Of a DNA stretch of 38,148 bases, positions 16,247 to 23,235 are shown one piece after another. The number at the start of each line of letters is the position of its first letter. Positions within the stretch are counted from its first letter, which is position 1. The stretch is from a virus. The stretch is taken from positions 1 through 38,148 of IMG/VR virus record IMGVR_UViG_3300037149_000215. One strand, given 5' to 3'. Position numbers and translations under genes: made by a program. The notes under the pieces are model-generated. The model did not search any database and had not been told where the DNA came from. It saw only the letters and a list, made by a program, of their open reading frames with translations.

Positions 16247-16501
16247 ATGAGCGATGCTGAATCAGACCGTCTGATCCTGAAGGCCACGGCGCGGGCAAAG
16301 TCCGCTGCCGGCGGTCCTTCATCTCTGTCCCGGGCCCTGGGTCAGTCGGGGGAGGCCGTCTCGCCTCAGGCGATCAGCAAATGGTCGCGCGTGCCCGCTG
16401 AGCGGGTTCTTGAGGTCGAACGGTTGACGGGCGTCTCGCGCTACGAACTTCGGCCAGACGTCTACGGCCCCGCTCCCAAACCAGATCGGGGCGCCGCATG
16501 A
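16247..16501 (+). CDS. Cro-like (YdaS-type) DNA-binding protein
   Basis: An 84-residue protein with a YdaS/Cro-like helix-turn-helix: 'GGPSSLSRALGQSGEAVSPQAISKWSRVPAERVLEVERLTGVSRYELRPDVYG', quoted here as the overall pattern SLSRALG...PQAISKW...ERVLEVE...SRYELRPD. These proteins act as the early antirepressor partner of the phage CI protein. The ATG at 16247 lies directly behind the operator and opens the rightward early operon. The stop overlaps the next gene by four bases. Confidence 0.82.
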   Translation: MSDAESDRLILKATARAKSAAGGPSSLSRALGQSGEAVSPQAISKWSRVPAERVLEVERLTGVSRYELRPDVYGPAPKPDRGAA

Positions 16502-16665
16502 CGATGTCCCTTCTCTACGCCGGACTGTTTTTGATTTCGGCGGTGGCGAACCTGGTGATGGTGATCTTCATCCGTCTTGCCTTGGCCTCGTTCGACCGCA
16601 GGATCAGCCGGATCGAAACCTTGGTAGGCCGGGATGGAAGCGACAACACGAGGTGCGCGCGATGA
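16498..16665 (+). CDS. Small single-helix membrane protein
   Basis: A 55-residue open frame beginning 'MTMSLLYAGLFLISAVANL' with one strong hydrophobic segment (residues 4-31), followed by a basic and polar tail. ATGA overlaps with the gene before and the frame after support translation. No family is recognised. Confidence 0.55.
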   Translation: MTMSLLYAGLFLISAVANLVMVIFIRLALASFDRRISRIETLVGRDGSDNTRCAR

Positions 16666-17069
16666 ACGTCCGTCGCCAAGCCGAGTATTGTTCCACCGAC
16701 CGCCGACATGGCCGCATCCACGGTCACAGTTCTGCCGGTCAGCGTTTTCGCGGCGACCTCGGCGGGTCAGGGCGTCGAATGACCGCCCCATCACTCTTTC
16801 CATTCCACGCAGGCCCGGGAGTGCAGGAGGCGCACGCCCCCGTCACCCAGCGTGGCGCAGGCGCCGAACTCCTCCCTGGCGTCGCCGGACTGGCGGGGGG
16901 CGGCTGTACTGCGTCCGCTCCCCGTCTTTTTCGCGCTGAGGATGCGGCGCGCGCGGCGGTAGGCGGCGAGGGCGGCGGACAGTTCTGGGGTCAGCGGAAT
17001 TTTCATGCGGCGAAATACGGGGCCGCGTTGGGCCTTGTCGTCCGCAACAACCGGGAGGTTTTGCGGTGA
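16662..17069 (+). CDS. Doubtful early-operon protein (135 residues)
   Basis: The frame begins in an ATGA overlap and ends in a GTGA overlap, which argues for it. The protein is rich in glycine, alanine and arginine and has no recognisable domain. Its second half looks like a frame opposite another gene: a minus-strand frame at 16791-17006 has more natural codon usage. Possibly only the first part is real, or a frame change in the sequence has merged two frames. Confidence 0.35.
   Translation: MNVRRQAEYCSTDRRHGRIHGHSSAGQRFRGDLGGSGRRMTAPSLFPFHAGPGVQEAHAPVTQRGAGAELLPGVAGLAGGGCTASAPRLFRAEDAARAAVGGEGGGQFWGQRNFHAAKYGAALGLVVRNNREVLR
16791..17006 (-). CDS. Possible antisense small protein
   Basis: This 71-residue minus-strand frame ('MKIPLTPELSAALAAYRRARRIL...') has strong GC bias at codon third positions and a plausible helical N-terminus. 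However, no ribosome site precedes the ATG, and it would be alone on its strand inside a rightward operon. It excludes the plus-strand frame over most of its length, so at most one of them is likely to be the main product. Confidence 0.35.
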   Translation of the reverse strand: MKIPLTPELSAALAAYRRARRILSAKKTGSGRSTAAPRQSGDAREEFGACATLGDGGVRLLHSRACVEWKE

Positions 17070-17566
17070 GGCCGATGAAGCGACGCCAGCCGGGCAGTGT
17101 GTTCGATGCGCTGGTGCGGATGATGACCCAGATCGGCGAGGCCTCGGGCAATCCCGGGCGCGGCATCGAGATTGCCGCCGATTTCGAGGGCAAGACCAAG
17201 TGGACGCTGACGCACGAGATCGACCCTGACGATGCGAAGCACCGCATGTCGGTGGTCAGCGCGGCGCGGCTGACGGCGCACTTCAATGTTTCCGCGCTGG
17301 CCGAGCATTTCGCGACGCTGGCCGGCGGCTGCTTTCTGCCGATCCCGACGGGCGAGGGCGGGCAGCGCTGGCGCGAACTCACGGCCGAGTCGGTCGAGGA
17401 AATGGGGCTGCTGGCCGCCGAGATGGTGCGTGACCTGGCCGATGGCGAAATCAACGCCGCCGAGGCGCGCCGCATCATTCCGTTGATCGAAATCCTGATG
17501 CGCGACATGGCCGAAATGCTGGCCATGGCCCGTGCGCTGAGCGAGGGGGGGCGGGCCGATGGCTGA
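17066..17566 (+). CDS. Phage early protein, weakly CII-like
   Basis: A 166-residue protein that starts with GTG in an overlap. The N-terminal region ('SVFDALVRMMTQIGEA') and the helical C-terminal region ('GLLAAEMVRDLADGEINAAEARRIIPLIEILMRDM') loosely recall phage regulatory CII-family proteins, but I see no clear helix-turn-helix. The position early in the rightward operon fits a regulator. The assignment is tentative; its reality as a gene is supported by codon use and by overlaps on both sides. Confidence 0.7.
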   Translation: MRPMKRRQPGSVFDALVRMMTQIGEASGNPGRGIEIAADFEGKTKWTLTHEIDPDDAKHRMSVVSAARLTAHFNVSALAEHFATLAGGCFLPIPTGEGGQRWRELTAESVEEMGLLAAEMVRDLADGEINAAEARRIIPLIEILMRDMAEMLAMARALSEGGRADG

Positions 17567-17783
17567 CGAGCCGCTGGAACTCACCCTGAAGCGCTGGCCG
17601 GACCGCGAGGCGCGCTTCGCCCTGGCACGGCCGGCGCGTCCGAGCCCGATCGGCTTTGGTCTGTCGCTCAACGAAATGCGCCGGGTGCGCGCCGAAATCG
17701 ACGAAGCGCTGCGCCTCGTCGAGGCCCAGCCGCACGCCAATGCCTACCAGGTGACGCCGATGCGGAGGGCGACCGATGCGTGA
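17559..17783 (+). CDS. Small hypothetical phage protein
   Basis: A 74-residue protein, overlapping its neighbours by eight bases on each side. It contains a conserved-looking segment 'GFGLSLNEMRRVRAEIDEALRLVEAQ' that should form a helix. No family is recognised. Confidence 0.6.
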   Translation: MADEPLELTLKRWPDREARFALARPARPSPIGFGLSLNEMRRVRAEIDEALRLVEAQPHANAYQVTPMRRATDA

Positions 17784-19635
17784 GGAAGAGCTTGAGGGGC
17801 TGGCCTTCCATCCGCTGGCCGATCTGTTTCCGCTGATCGAGGGGCGCGAGTTCGACGAACTGGTCGAGGATGTGCGCGCCAACGGATTGCGCGAGCGCGT
17901 CGTTCTGCATGAGGGGCGCATTCTCGACGGGCGCAACCGCTTTCGGGCGGCGCGTGCGGCCGGGCTGATCGACGGGGAAGTGCACAATCTGCCGGCGGCG
18001 ATCGCGGCGCAGATGTTCCGCCTGTTCGATCCGCTGGTTGAAGGCGAGCCGCTGAAATGGGTGCTGAGCAAGAACCTTTATCGGCGGCATCTGAGCCCGA
18101 GCCAGCTGAGCATGGTGGCGGCGGATCTCGGCAAGCTGCGGCAGGGGCGGCCGAACGAATGGAACCGGGGCGCGCCGGGTGAGAACAAACCGGCAGGCTT
18201 GCCGGATTCGCCCGCGACGCAGGCCGAGCGAGCGGCGCTTGTCGGCACGTCGGAGCGCAATGTGCGCGCGGCGGACTTCGTCAAGGGCCATGCGGCCGAG
18301 GAAGTCGTTGCCGCGGTGCGGCATGGCGAAGTGACCGTTTCGGCGGCAGCCGAGCTGGCGCGCCTGCCGATCGCCGAGCAGCTCGAAATTCTGCGCAATG
18401 CCGATCCGCGGGCCTTTGCCCGGGTGGCGCGGGAACGGCGGGGCGTGACGCAATCGCTGAAGCGGGAGCGGCGCATCGAACGTGAGATCTCGCTGGCGGC
18501 GCGCCAAAGGGCGCTGCCCGATGCGCGGTTCGGCGTGATCCTCGCGGATCCCGAATGGCGGTTTGAGACCTGGTCGGCCGAGACCGGCATGGATCGGGCG
18601 GCGGACAATCACTATCCGACCTCGACGCTCGAGGCGATCAAGGCGCGGCCGGTCCACACCATCGCGGCGGACGATTGCGTGCTGTTCCTGTGGGCGACGG
18701 TGCCGATGCTGCCGCAGGCGATCGAGGTCCTGGCGGCGTGGGGCTTTGCCTACAAGAGCCATGTCATCTGGCACAAGGTCGGGCAGCAGGGCACCGGCTA
18801 CTGGTTCCGTAACGAACATGAGCTGCTGCTGGTTGGTACGCGCGGCGATCTGCCGGCGCCGATCATGGGCGAGCAATGGTCATCGGTCCTTAGCGAGGCG
18901 CCGGGCGAGCATTCGGCCAAGCCGGAAGGCAGCTTCCGCCTGATCGAGGAATACTTTCCGAATCTCCCCAAGATCGAACTCAACGCGCGGACGGCGCGGC
19001 CGGGCTGGACGGCATGGGGACTCGAAGCGCCGGACGAGATCGTCGATCCGCTCACAGGTGAAGTTCTCGAACCGCAGCCTGCTCCCTGGGCTGCGCCGGA
19101 TGGCGGCGAGGGAGCTGACCTCGCCCTTGCCGCCACCGGACCCCGTTCGCCGGCAACGGCGGATGAGGATGCGGCGTGTGCCCCGGTAGAGCCATGCACT
19201 GACGAGCATGGGGACGGAAACGGCCTCCGGTTGAAGGGGAACGCAACGGCTTGCCCAGACCCCAGCGTAGGTTCGCGCGAGAGCGGTTCTTTGGCTGCGG
19301 AAAGTGGGATCACACAATGCGAGGATGACGCCTCGCCCGCGCCGCATCCAGAAATTCGACGGGATGAGCCCGCCGATACGATCGGGGAGGGCCACCCTTC
19401 TCTCCCCGACCGTCCCAATCCCGCGGCGGCCGACGCGATCCGCGACATCATTGTCGAGGGCTATCGCACCGATACGCCAGTGGCGGAGATCGCCGCGCGT
19501 ACGGGGCTCACGCGCAACGCGGTCAAGAAGCGCGCCGGTGACCTCAAGCTTAGCAGTCGCGACCGACAGCGGCGCATGGCGAGCGCGTTCACGACCAAAC
19601 AGAACGCGGCGCGCCGCGATGCAGGTGCGACGTGA
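17776..19635 (+). CDS. ParB-like / MT-A70 adenine methyltransferase fusion protein
   Basis: A 619-residue protein in three parts. Residues 1-200 resemble a ParB N-terminal domain ('LIEGREFDELVEDVRANG', then 'GRILDGRNRFRAARAAG') and its helical follow-up. Residues about 250-415 are an MT-A70-type N6-adenine methyltransferase with 'VILADPEWRFETW' at the catalytic site, 'VLFLWATVPMLPQAIEVLAAWGF' and a C-terminal 'RTARPGWTAWGLE'. Residues about 555-605 form a helix-turn-helix ('TPVAEIAARTGLTRNAVKKRAGDL'). The usual catalytic motif is DPPW; here it reads DPEW. The likely role is methylation of phage or host DNA, protecting against restriction or altering expression. The linker (residues about 430-550) is low-complexity. 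Confidence 0.85.
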   Translation: MREEELEGLAFHPLADLFPLIEGREFDELVEDVRANGLRERVVLHEGRILDGRNRFRAARAAGLIDGEVHNLPAAIAAQMFRLFDPLVEGEPLKWVLSKNLYRRHLSPSQLSMVAADLGKLRQGRPNEWNRGAPGENKPAGLPDSPATQAERAALVGTSERNVRAADFVKGHAAEEVVAAVRHGEVTVSAAAELARLPIAEQLEILRNADPRAFARVARERRGVTQSLKRERRIEREISLAARQRALPDARFGVILADPEWRFETWSAETGMDRAADNHYPTSTLEAIKARPVHTIAADDCVLFLWATVPMLPQAIEVLAAWGFAYKSHVIWHKVGQQGTGYWFRNEHELLLVGTRGDLPAPIMGEQWSSVLSEAPGEHSAKPEGSFRLIEEYFPNLPKIELNARTARPGWTAWGLEAPDEIVDPLTGEVLEPQPAPWAAPDGGEGADLALAATGPRSPATADEDAACAPVEPCTDEHGDGNGLRLKGNATACPDPSVGSRESGSLAAESGITQCEDDASPAPHPEIRRDEPADTIGEGHPSLPDRPNPAAADAIRDIIVEGYRTDTPVAEIAARTGLTRNAVKKRAGDLKLSSRDRQRRMASAFTTKQNAARRDAGAT

Positions 19636-20033
19636 GTATCGGCTGTCCCCTCTGCGGCGCGCCCATTGTCGACGACGGGTGCGTTCTCGTTGACCTTGAG
19701 TCAGGCCTGGTTGTCGGCGGCGGGCGTGTCGCTCAGCTCACCGGGCAGGAAGCAGTCTTGTTCGAGGCTCTTTGGGTAGTGCGTCCTCGCATGTTGGGCA
19801 GGGAACAGCTGCTGGCGGCGCTCTACTCCCTGCTGTCCTCGGGGGATGAGGCCGAAATCAAGATCATCGACATCTACGTCTGCAAGCTGCGGCGGAAACT
19901 CGCCGGCATGGACATCACAATCGAGACGGTGTGGGCGAGGGGATACCGGCTGGTCGTTGGCCGCGAGGCGCAACGTTCGCGCGCCGGTGACGCCTCCGCT
20001 GATCGCGCCAATTTGGGGGAGCTTCTCTCGTGA
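19632..20033 (+). CDS. Winged-helix regulator with N-terminal zinc-ribbon-like CxxC
   Basis: A 133-residue protein with GTG start in a four-base overlap. It opens 'MSIGCPLCGAPIVDD', a CxxC pair, followed by an OmpR/PhoB-type winged helix: 'LTGQEAVLFEAL...REQLLAALYS...IDIYVCKLRRKL...IETVWARGYRLV'. The 'KLRRKL' recognition helix and 'GYRL' wing are typical of the response-regulator output domain. No receiver domain is present, so it probably binds DNA constitutively or through a partner. Phage-encoded stand-alone PhoB-like domains are found in alphaproteobacterial prophages and may govern middle or late transcription. Confidence 0.75.
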   Translation: MSIGCPLCGAPIVDDGCVLVDLESGLVVGGGRVAQLTGQEAVLFEALWVVRPRMLGREQLLAALYSLLSSGDEAEIKIIDIYVCKLRRKLAGMDITIETVWARGYRLVVGREAQRSRAGDASADRANLGELLS

Positions 20034-20833
20034 CGGAAATCAATACCGATATCGGGCCGGAGCCGCGGCTGGAGTGGATTGACGTCGATCTGATCGACGT
20101 CGACCATAATTATCAGCGCGAGGTCGACGGCCGTCAGGTCACCAAGATCCTGAAGACTTTCAGGTGGGACCATTTCGGCGCGGTCGTGCTCGCCTCCAAG
20201 GAGGATGGCCGCTTCACGGTTACCGACGGCCAGCATCGCTGCAAAGCCGCCCAGCTGCATCCCGGCGTCAAGCGTGTGCCCGCGCTGGTCACATCGTTGA
20301 GCGGGACTGATGCCGAGGCAGGCAATTTCCTCGTCATCAATCGGTCGCGAAAGGCCGTAACGCCGGTCGAAACGTTCTGGGCGGGCGTCGCGGCCGGCGA
20401 TGCCGCGTGCCTTCGCGTTCAAAAAGTGCTGGCGCTCGCCGGCTGCGAAGTGGTGGCGGGGGCAGGTGAACATCGCGCCGGCCACACCAGCGCAGTGTCA
20501 GCGGTCACGCGCGCCTGCGAGCGCTATGGCGACGATGCCGTGGCCGATGCGCTCAAGATCATCCGCGCCGCCTGGCCGAAGGATGCCAAGGCGTTGCGCG
20601 GCACTCTGATCACGGCCCTCGCCCGCGTTATCCGCCACAATGCCGCGCTTGATCGCGACCGCATGGCAAGGATGCTGGCGCCGAAGGGCTTTGCCGAGAT
20701 GACGGCCGCCGCAGAGGCATTCCGCAAAATCTCGGGCGGTGATGCAGCGACCGCGATCAGCAAGACGCTGACCGAACTCTACAATCGGCACCTGCAGCCC
20801 GCGAACCACATCTATTTCGGGGCGGCGACGTGA
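20030..20833 (+). CDS. ParB/Srx-nuclease-like phage protein
   Basis: This 267-residue protein begins with a ParB-like fold: 'LEWIDVDLIDVDHNYQREVDGRQVTKI' and 'FTVTDGQHRCKAAQLHPG'. The 'DGQHR' motif corresponds to the ParB GxxRxxA box. The C-terminal two thirds are helical. Small phage proteins of this kind are common in Rhizobiales prophages; nuclease or DNA-binding activity is possible but unproven. GTG start within a four-base overlap. Confidence 0.72.
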   Translation: MTEINTDIGPEPRLEWIDVDLIDVDHNYQREVDGRQVTKILKTFRWDHFGAVVLASKEDGRFTVTDGQHRCKAAQLHPGVKRVPALVTSLSGTDAEAGNFLVINRSRKAVTPVETFWAGVAAGDAACLRVQKVLALAGCEVVAGAGEHRAGHTSAVSAVTRACERYGDDAVADALKIIRAAWPKDAKALRGTLITALARVIRHNAALDRDRMARMLAPKGFAEMTAAAEAFRKISGGDAATAISKTLTELYNRHLQPANHIYFGAAT

Positions 20834-20946
20834 GCGCGCCCATTTCGGCCAAGCGCCTGCAGCTCGGCGGCCGCGAGCGGCAGCGCCGCGTGGCCAGCAT
20901 TTCAGCAACGCAGCAGCACCAGGTGAGGAGGGCGCATGCCGAATAG
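20830..20946 (+). CDS. Very small basic phage protein
   Basis: A 38-residue frame from a GTG that overlaps the preceding stop (GTGA). It is strongly basic ('SAKRLQLGGRERQRRVASIS') and overlaps the next gene start by 11 bases. It bridges an otherwise empty 100 bases in the operon, which favours translation, but there is no family evidence. Confidence 0.45.
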   Translation: MSAPISAKRLQLGGRERQRRVASISATQQHQVRRAHAE

Positions 20947-21319
20947 CTCGACGACGTTCATGTATGGCGGAGACCAGAACTATGTGGTGCCGCGAGGCAC
21001 TAACCCGGCATTGCAGGCGCGCCGCAGTGTGCGCGGTGAGCCGCTGGAAGCCGGCGCCGTGCGGCAGCTGCGCGAGTGGCACGCGAAAACGAACGTGCGC
21101 TTTCGCCTGATGCAGCCGGGGCCGATCGAGGCGACGCCGGCCTATCTCCACATGGGTGATTTCAGCCGGTTCACGGCGGACGTCACCTACGCCTGGATCG
21201 GGCCGCGCGAAGCGCTGCGCCGCGTCCGCGCCCTTCACCCGCACCTCGCCGATCTCAGCATCGTGCCGGTGCCGCCGGCCCCGCGTGGGGAAATCTTGCA
21301 CTCAAGGAGGATCAGATGA
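20936..21319 (+). CDS. Hypothetical protein upstream of the DGR targets
   Basis: A 127-residue protein of unknown family. A ribosome site (GAGGAGG) precedes the ATG. The middle part 'VRFRLMQPGPIEATPAYLHMGDFSRFTADVTYAWIGPREALRRVR' looks beta-rich. Its stop overlaps the start of the first DGR target (ATGA), so both are translated from one message. It may be a chaperone or partner for the variable proteins, but this is only inferred from position. Confidence 0.6.
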   Translation: MPNSSTTFMYGGDQNYVVPRGTNPALQARRSVRGEPLEAGAVRQLREWHAKTNVRFRLMQPGPIEATPAYLHMGDFSRFTADVTYAWIGPREALRRVRALHPHLADLSIVPVPPAPRGEILHSRRIR

Positions 21320-22248
21320 GCAAGCAGGCTATTCAGAAGCTCGCCGCAGTCGGCGTGGCAATCACCTCACGGCCGCTGCATGTGGCGCCCGTGTTCATTG
21401 CGACGGGACGCGACAGCATCGCCATCCGCGCCGGCGCCGCGTTCAATGTCGCGGGCACCAGTCTGGTGTTCGATGAGCAGCGCGAGCTGCTCGTTGTCGG
21501 CGACCTGGTGCCCGGGCAGGATTATGTCGTGGCGCTCGGCGACGGCGATGCGCCCTATATCGGGCCGTGGCTTGACAATGACGAGCCCGTTCTAGGCGGC
21601 TTCCATTATGCGCCGGGCGGCAACGCCACCGCGCGGCAGGGCGGCGACGATGTGCCGGCGATCAATCCCTGCTCGATCTGGGACATCGGCTTTCGGCCGA
21701 CCTGCGCCGACCCGCGCGGCATGGCCTATGTCGCGGGCGTACCGGGCAGCTTCGGCGTCGCACCGTTCTGGGTCGATATTTATCTTTGCGCCGCTCGCCA
21801 CCTCGAACGGGGCACCAGCGTGTTCGGCGCGATCATTGCCGACGGCAGCGACCCGCCGCAGCAGGCGGACGGTACGCGGTTTGCGAAGCTCGATTATCCG
21901 ACGGCGCAGGCCGTCATGGCGCAGCACGGCAAGGGGCTGCTGAGCCTCAATGAGTTCGCCGCGTCAGCTTATGGCGTGACCGAAAAAACCAATGCCCGCA
22001 ACGACCCGAAGGTGACCGGCCTCGATGCGCCGCGCAGCTCGGGCTGCGGCGTCATGCAGGCGACGGGCAACCTCTACGTCTGGGGCCACGATGGTGACCC
22101 CGACGAACCCCGCGCTTCGATCTTCGGCGGGGACCGGGACAGCGGCGATTGGGCCGGCTCCCGGTACGCGCACGTCGACCACTGGCCGGACTACTCGAGC
22201 GGGTGGATCGGTGCGCGCGGCCGCAGTGACCACCTGCAACTTGTGTAG
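21316..22248 (+). CDS. DGR target protein 1 (variable C-type-lectin-fold protein)
   Basis: A 310-residue protein whose last 45 residues are the variable repeat. The central part holds motifs shared by DGR target proteins: 'GGFHYAPGGNATARQGGD', 'INPCSIWDIGFRP' and 'DPRGM'. The end ('MQATGNLYVWGHDGD', then 'WAGSRYA..DHWP...GWIGARGRSD') fits the C-type lectin/formylglycine-enzyme-like fold used by DGRs to display diversity. The N-terminal 85 residues are beta-rich and differ more from target 2. The protein likely binds a surface ligand, as Mtd does in Bordetella phage, but the ligand is unknown. A perfect AAGGAGG lies 5 bases before the ATG, the strongest ribosome site in the region. Confidence 0.88.
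   Translation: MSKQAIQKLAAVGVAITSRPLHVAPVFIATGRDSIAIRAGAAFNVAGTSLVFDEQRELLVVGDLVPGQDYVVALGDGDAPYIGPWLDNDEPVLGGFHYAPGGNATARQGGDDVPAINPCSIWDIGFRPTCADPRGMAYVAGVPGSFGVAPFWVDIYLCAARHLERGTSVFGAIIADGSDPPQQADGTRFAKLDYPTAQAVMAQHGKGLLSLNEFAASAYGVTEKTNARNDPKVTGLDAPRSSGCGVMQATGNLYVWGHDGDPDEPRASIFGGDRDSGDWAGSRYAHVDHWPDYSSGWIGARGRSDHLQLV
22112..22230 (+). repeat. DGR variable repeat 1 (VR1)
   Basis: 119 bases aligned with the template repeat at 23689-23807 without gaps. I count eight differences in the span from 22114; seven are at template adenines (to G four times, to C twice, to T once) and one is T to C. The last 28 bases are identical to the template and GC-rich, like an IMH. The changed codons lie at 6 AAC positions and neighbours of the C-terminal lectin-like domain. 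Confidence 0.9.
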
Positions 22249-22266
22249 CTGGCGCGAAAGCGCCGG
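22249..22266 (+). promoter_or_regulatory. Hairpin after VR1, candidate DGR target element
   Basis: GGCGC (22251-22255), a GAAA tetraloop and GCGCC (22260-22264) form a perfect stem, extended by a G-T and a C-G pair. It begins just after the target gene stop, 18 bases after the identical end of VR1. In the Bordetella phage DGR, a hairpin with a 4-base loop downstream of VR is needed for efficient retrohoming. Confidence 0.7.
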
Positions 22267-22297
22267 CACCCCTTCCTCAAACATTGGGACCTGAATC

Positions 22298-23206
22298 ATG
22301 AACACTGCAACTGCAGCAAAGACCGTTGGCCTGGCCGCCGAGATCATGGAACGGGCGGAAGCCGGGCCGATCCTCGTGCCGCGCGACCGCAATTTCCTCG
22401 TCCTGCGCGGCAGCACTTCCATCCGCATCGGCAATGTCACCAGCTGGTTCGAAGAGGATACGCCCGTCGCGCTGCCGAGCCTCGAGCCGGGGCGCGATTA
22501 TTTTGTCACGCTTGTCGACGGCGCGCCCGTCGCCAGCGAGGCGGAGGATGGCGAACTCGACGGTGTGCTGGGTGGCTTTCACTTCGCGCCCGGCGGCAAC
22601 GCTGCCGCCCGGCAGGGTGGCGACGAGGCGCCGGCGATCAACCCGTTCTCGTGCTGGGATCTGGGGTTCCGGCCGACCTGCGATGATCCGCGCGGCATGA
22701 CGCTCGTCGACGGCAAGTTCTGGTGCGACATCTATCTGCTCGGCAGCAATCCCTTTGCCGGCGGCAGCAGTCGGTTCGGCGTGACCATTGCCGACGACGG
22801 CGATCTGCCGCTCGCCGACAACGGCATGCCTTGCGCGTCGCTCGATCACCCAACTGCGGTGCAGATCTACGCGCTTTTGGGCAAGCAGCTGCTGGGTCCG
22901 GAAGAGTTCTTTGCCGCCGCCTATGGGGTGACCGAGGCGACGTCGCGCGGCGAGGATCCGGAGGTGACCGGCCTCGATGCCCCGCGCACCAGCAAATGGG
23001 GTGTCATGCAGGCGACCGGCAACATGTCCACCTGGGGCAATGACGGCGACCCCGATGGTCCGCGCCGGGCCTGCCGCTTCGGCGGGCGCTGGGGCTACGG
23101 CGTTTGGGCCGGCTCCCGGTACGCGAGCGTCGACCACTGGCCGGGCACCTCGTTCGAGTGGATCGGTGCGCGCGGCCGCAGTGACCACCTGCAACTTGAC
23201 GCCTGA
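22298..23206 (+). CDS. DGR target protein 2 (paralog of target 1)
   Basis: A 302-residue paralog of target 1. It shares 'LGGFHFAPGGNAAARQGGDEAPAINP', given here as GGFHFAPGGNA...ARQGGD...INP, as well as 'WDLGFRPTC' and 'DPRGM', and the C-terminal 'GVMQATGN' plus variable repeat. The N-terminal region has diverged ('MNTATAAKTVGLAAEIMERAEAG'), so the two may attach to the virion or to each other differently. Between residues 120 and 150 it lacks about six residues present in target 1. The variable segment carries more changes than that of target 1. It lies 49 bases after target 1, with no strong ribosome site. Confidence 0.87.
   Translation: MNTATAAKTVGLAAEIMERAEAGPILVPRDRNFLVLRGSTSIRIGNVTSWFEEDTPVALPSLEPGRDYFVTLVDGAPVASEAEDGELDGVLGGFHFAPGGNAAARQGGDEAPAINPFSCWDLGFRPTCDDPRGMTLVDGKFWCDIYLLGSNPFAGGSSRFGVTIADDGDLPLADNGMPCASLDHPTAVQIYALLGKQLLGPEEFFAAAYGVTEATSRGEDPEVTGLDAPRTSKWGVMQATGNMSTWGNDGDPDGPRRACRFGGRWGYGVWAGSRYASVDHWPGTSFEWIGARGRSDHLQLDA
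23067..23185 (+). repeat. DGR variable repeat 2 (VR2)
   Basis: Aligned to the template without gaps. From CTTCGGCGGG (23077) to the identical end CAGTGAC (23185) there are 11 differences, all at template adenines (G, C and T replacing A). The first ten bases (23067-23076) differ at mixed bases and are probably outside the converted tract. The final 30 or so bases are identical to the template. Confidence 0.92.
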
Positions 23207-23222
23207 GCGATAGCGACAGGCG
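23200..23222 (+). promoter_or_regulatory. Hairpin after VR2, candidate DGR target element
   Basis: CGCCTG (23200-23205) pairs with CAGGCG (23217-23222), and inside is a short GC-GATA-GC mini-stem. It begins 14 bases after the identical end of VR2 and overlaps the stop codon of target 2. Its sequence is unrelated to the VR1 hairpin, but its position is the same. Confidence 0.6.
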
Positions 23223-23235
23223 AACGGCAATCCAG

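Noticed and set aside
21316-23206. Simple tandem gene duplication as the explanation of the repeated C-termini
   Set aside because: A third copy exists outside any target gene at 23689-23807 next to a DGR-type reverse transcriptase, and differences cluster on template adenines.
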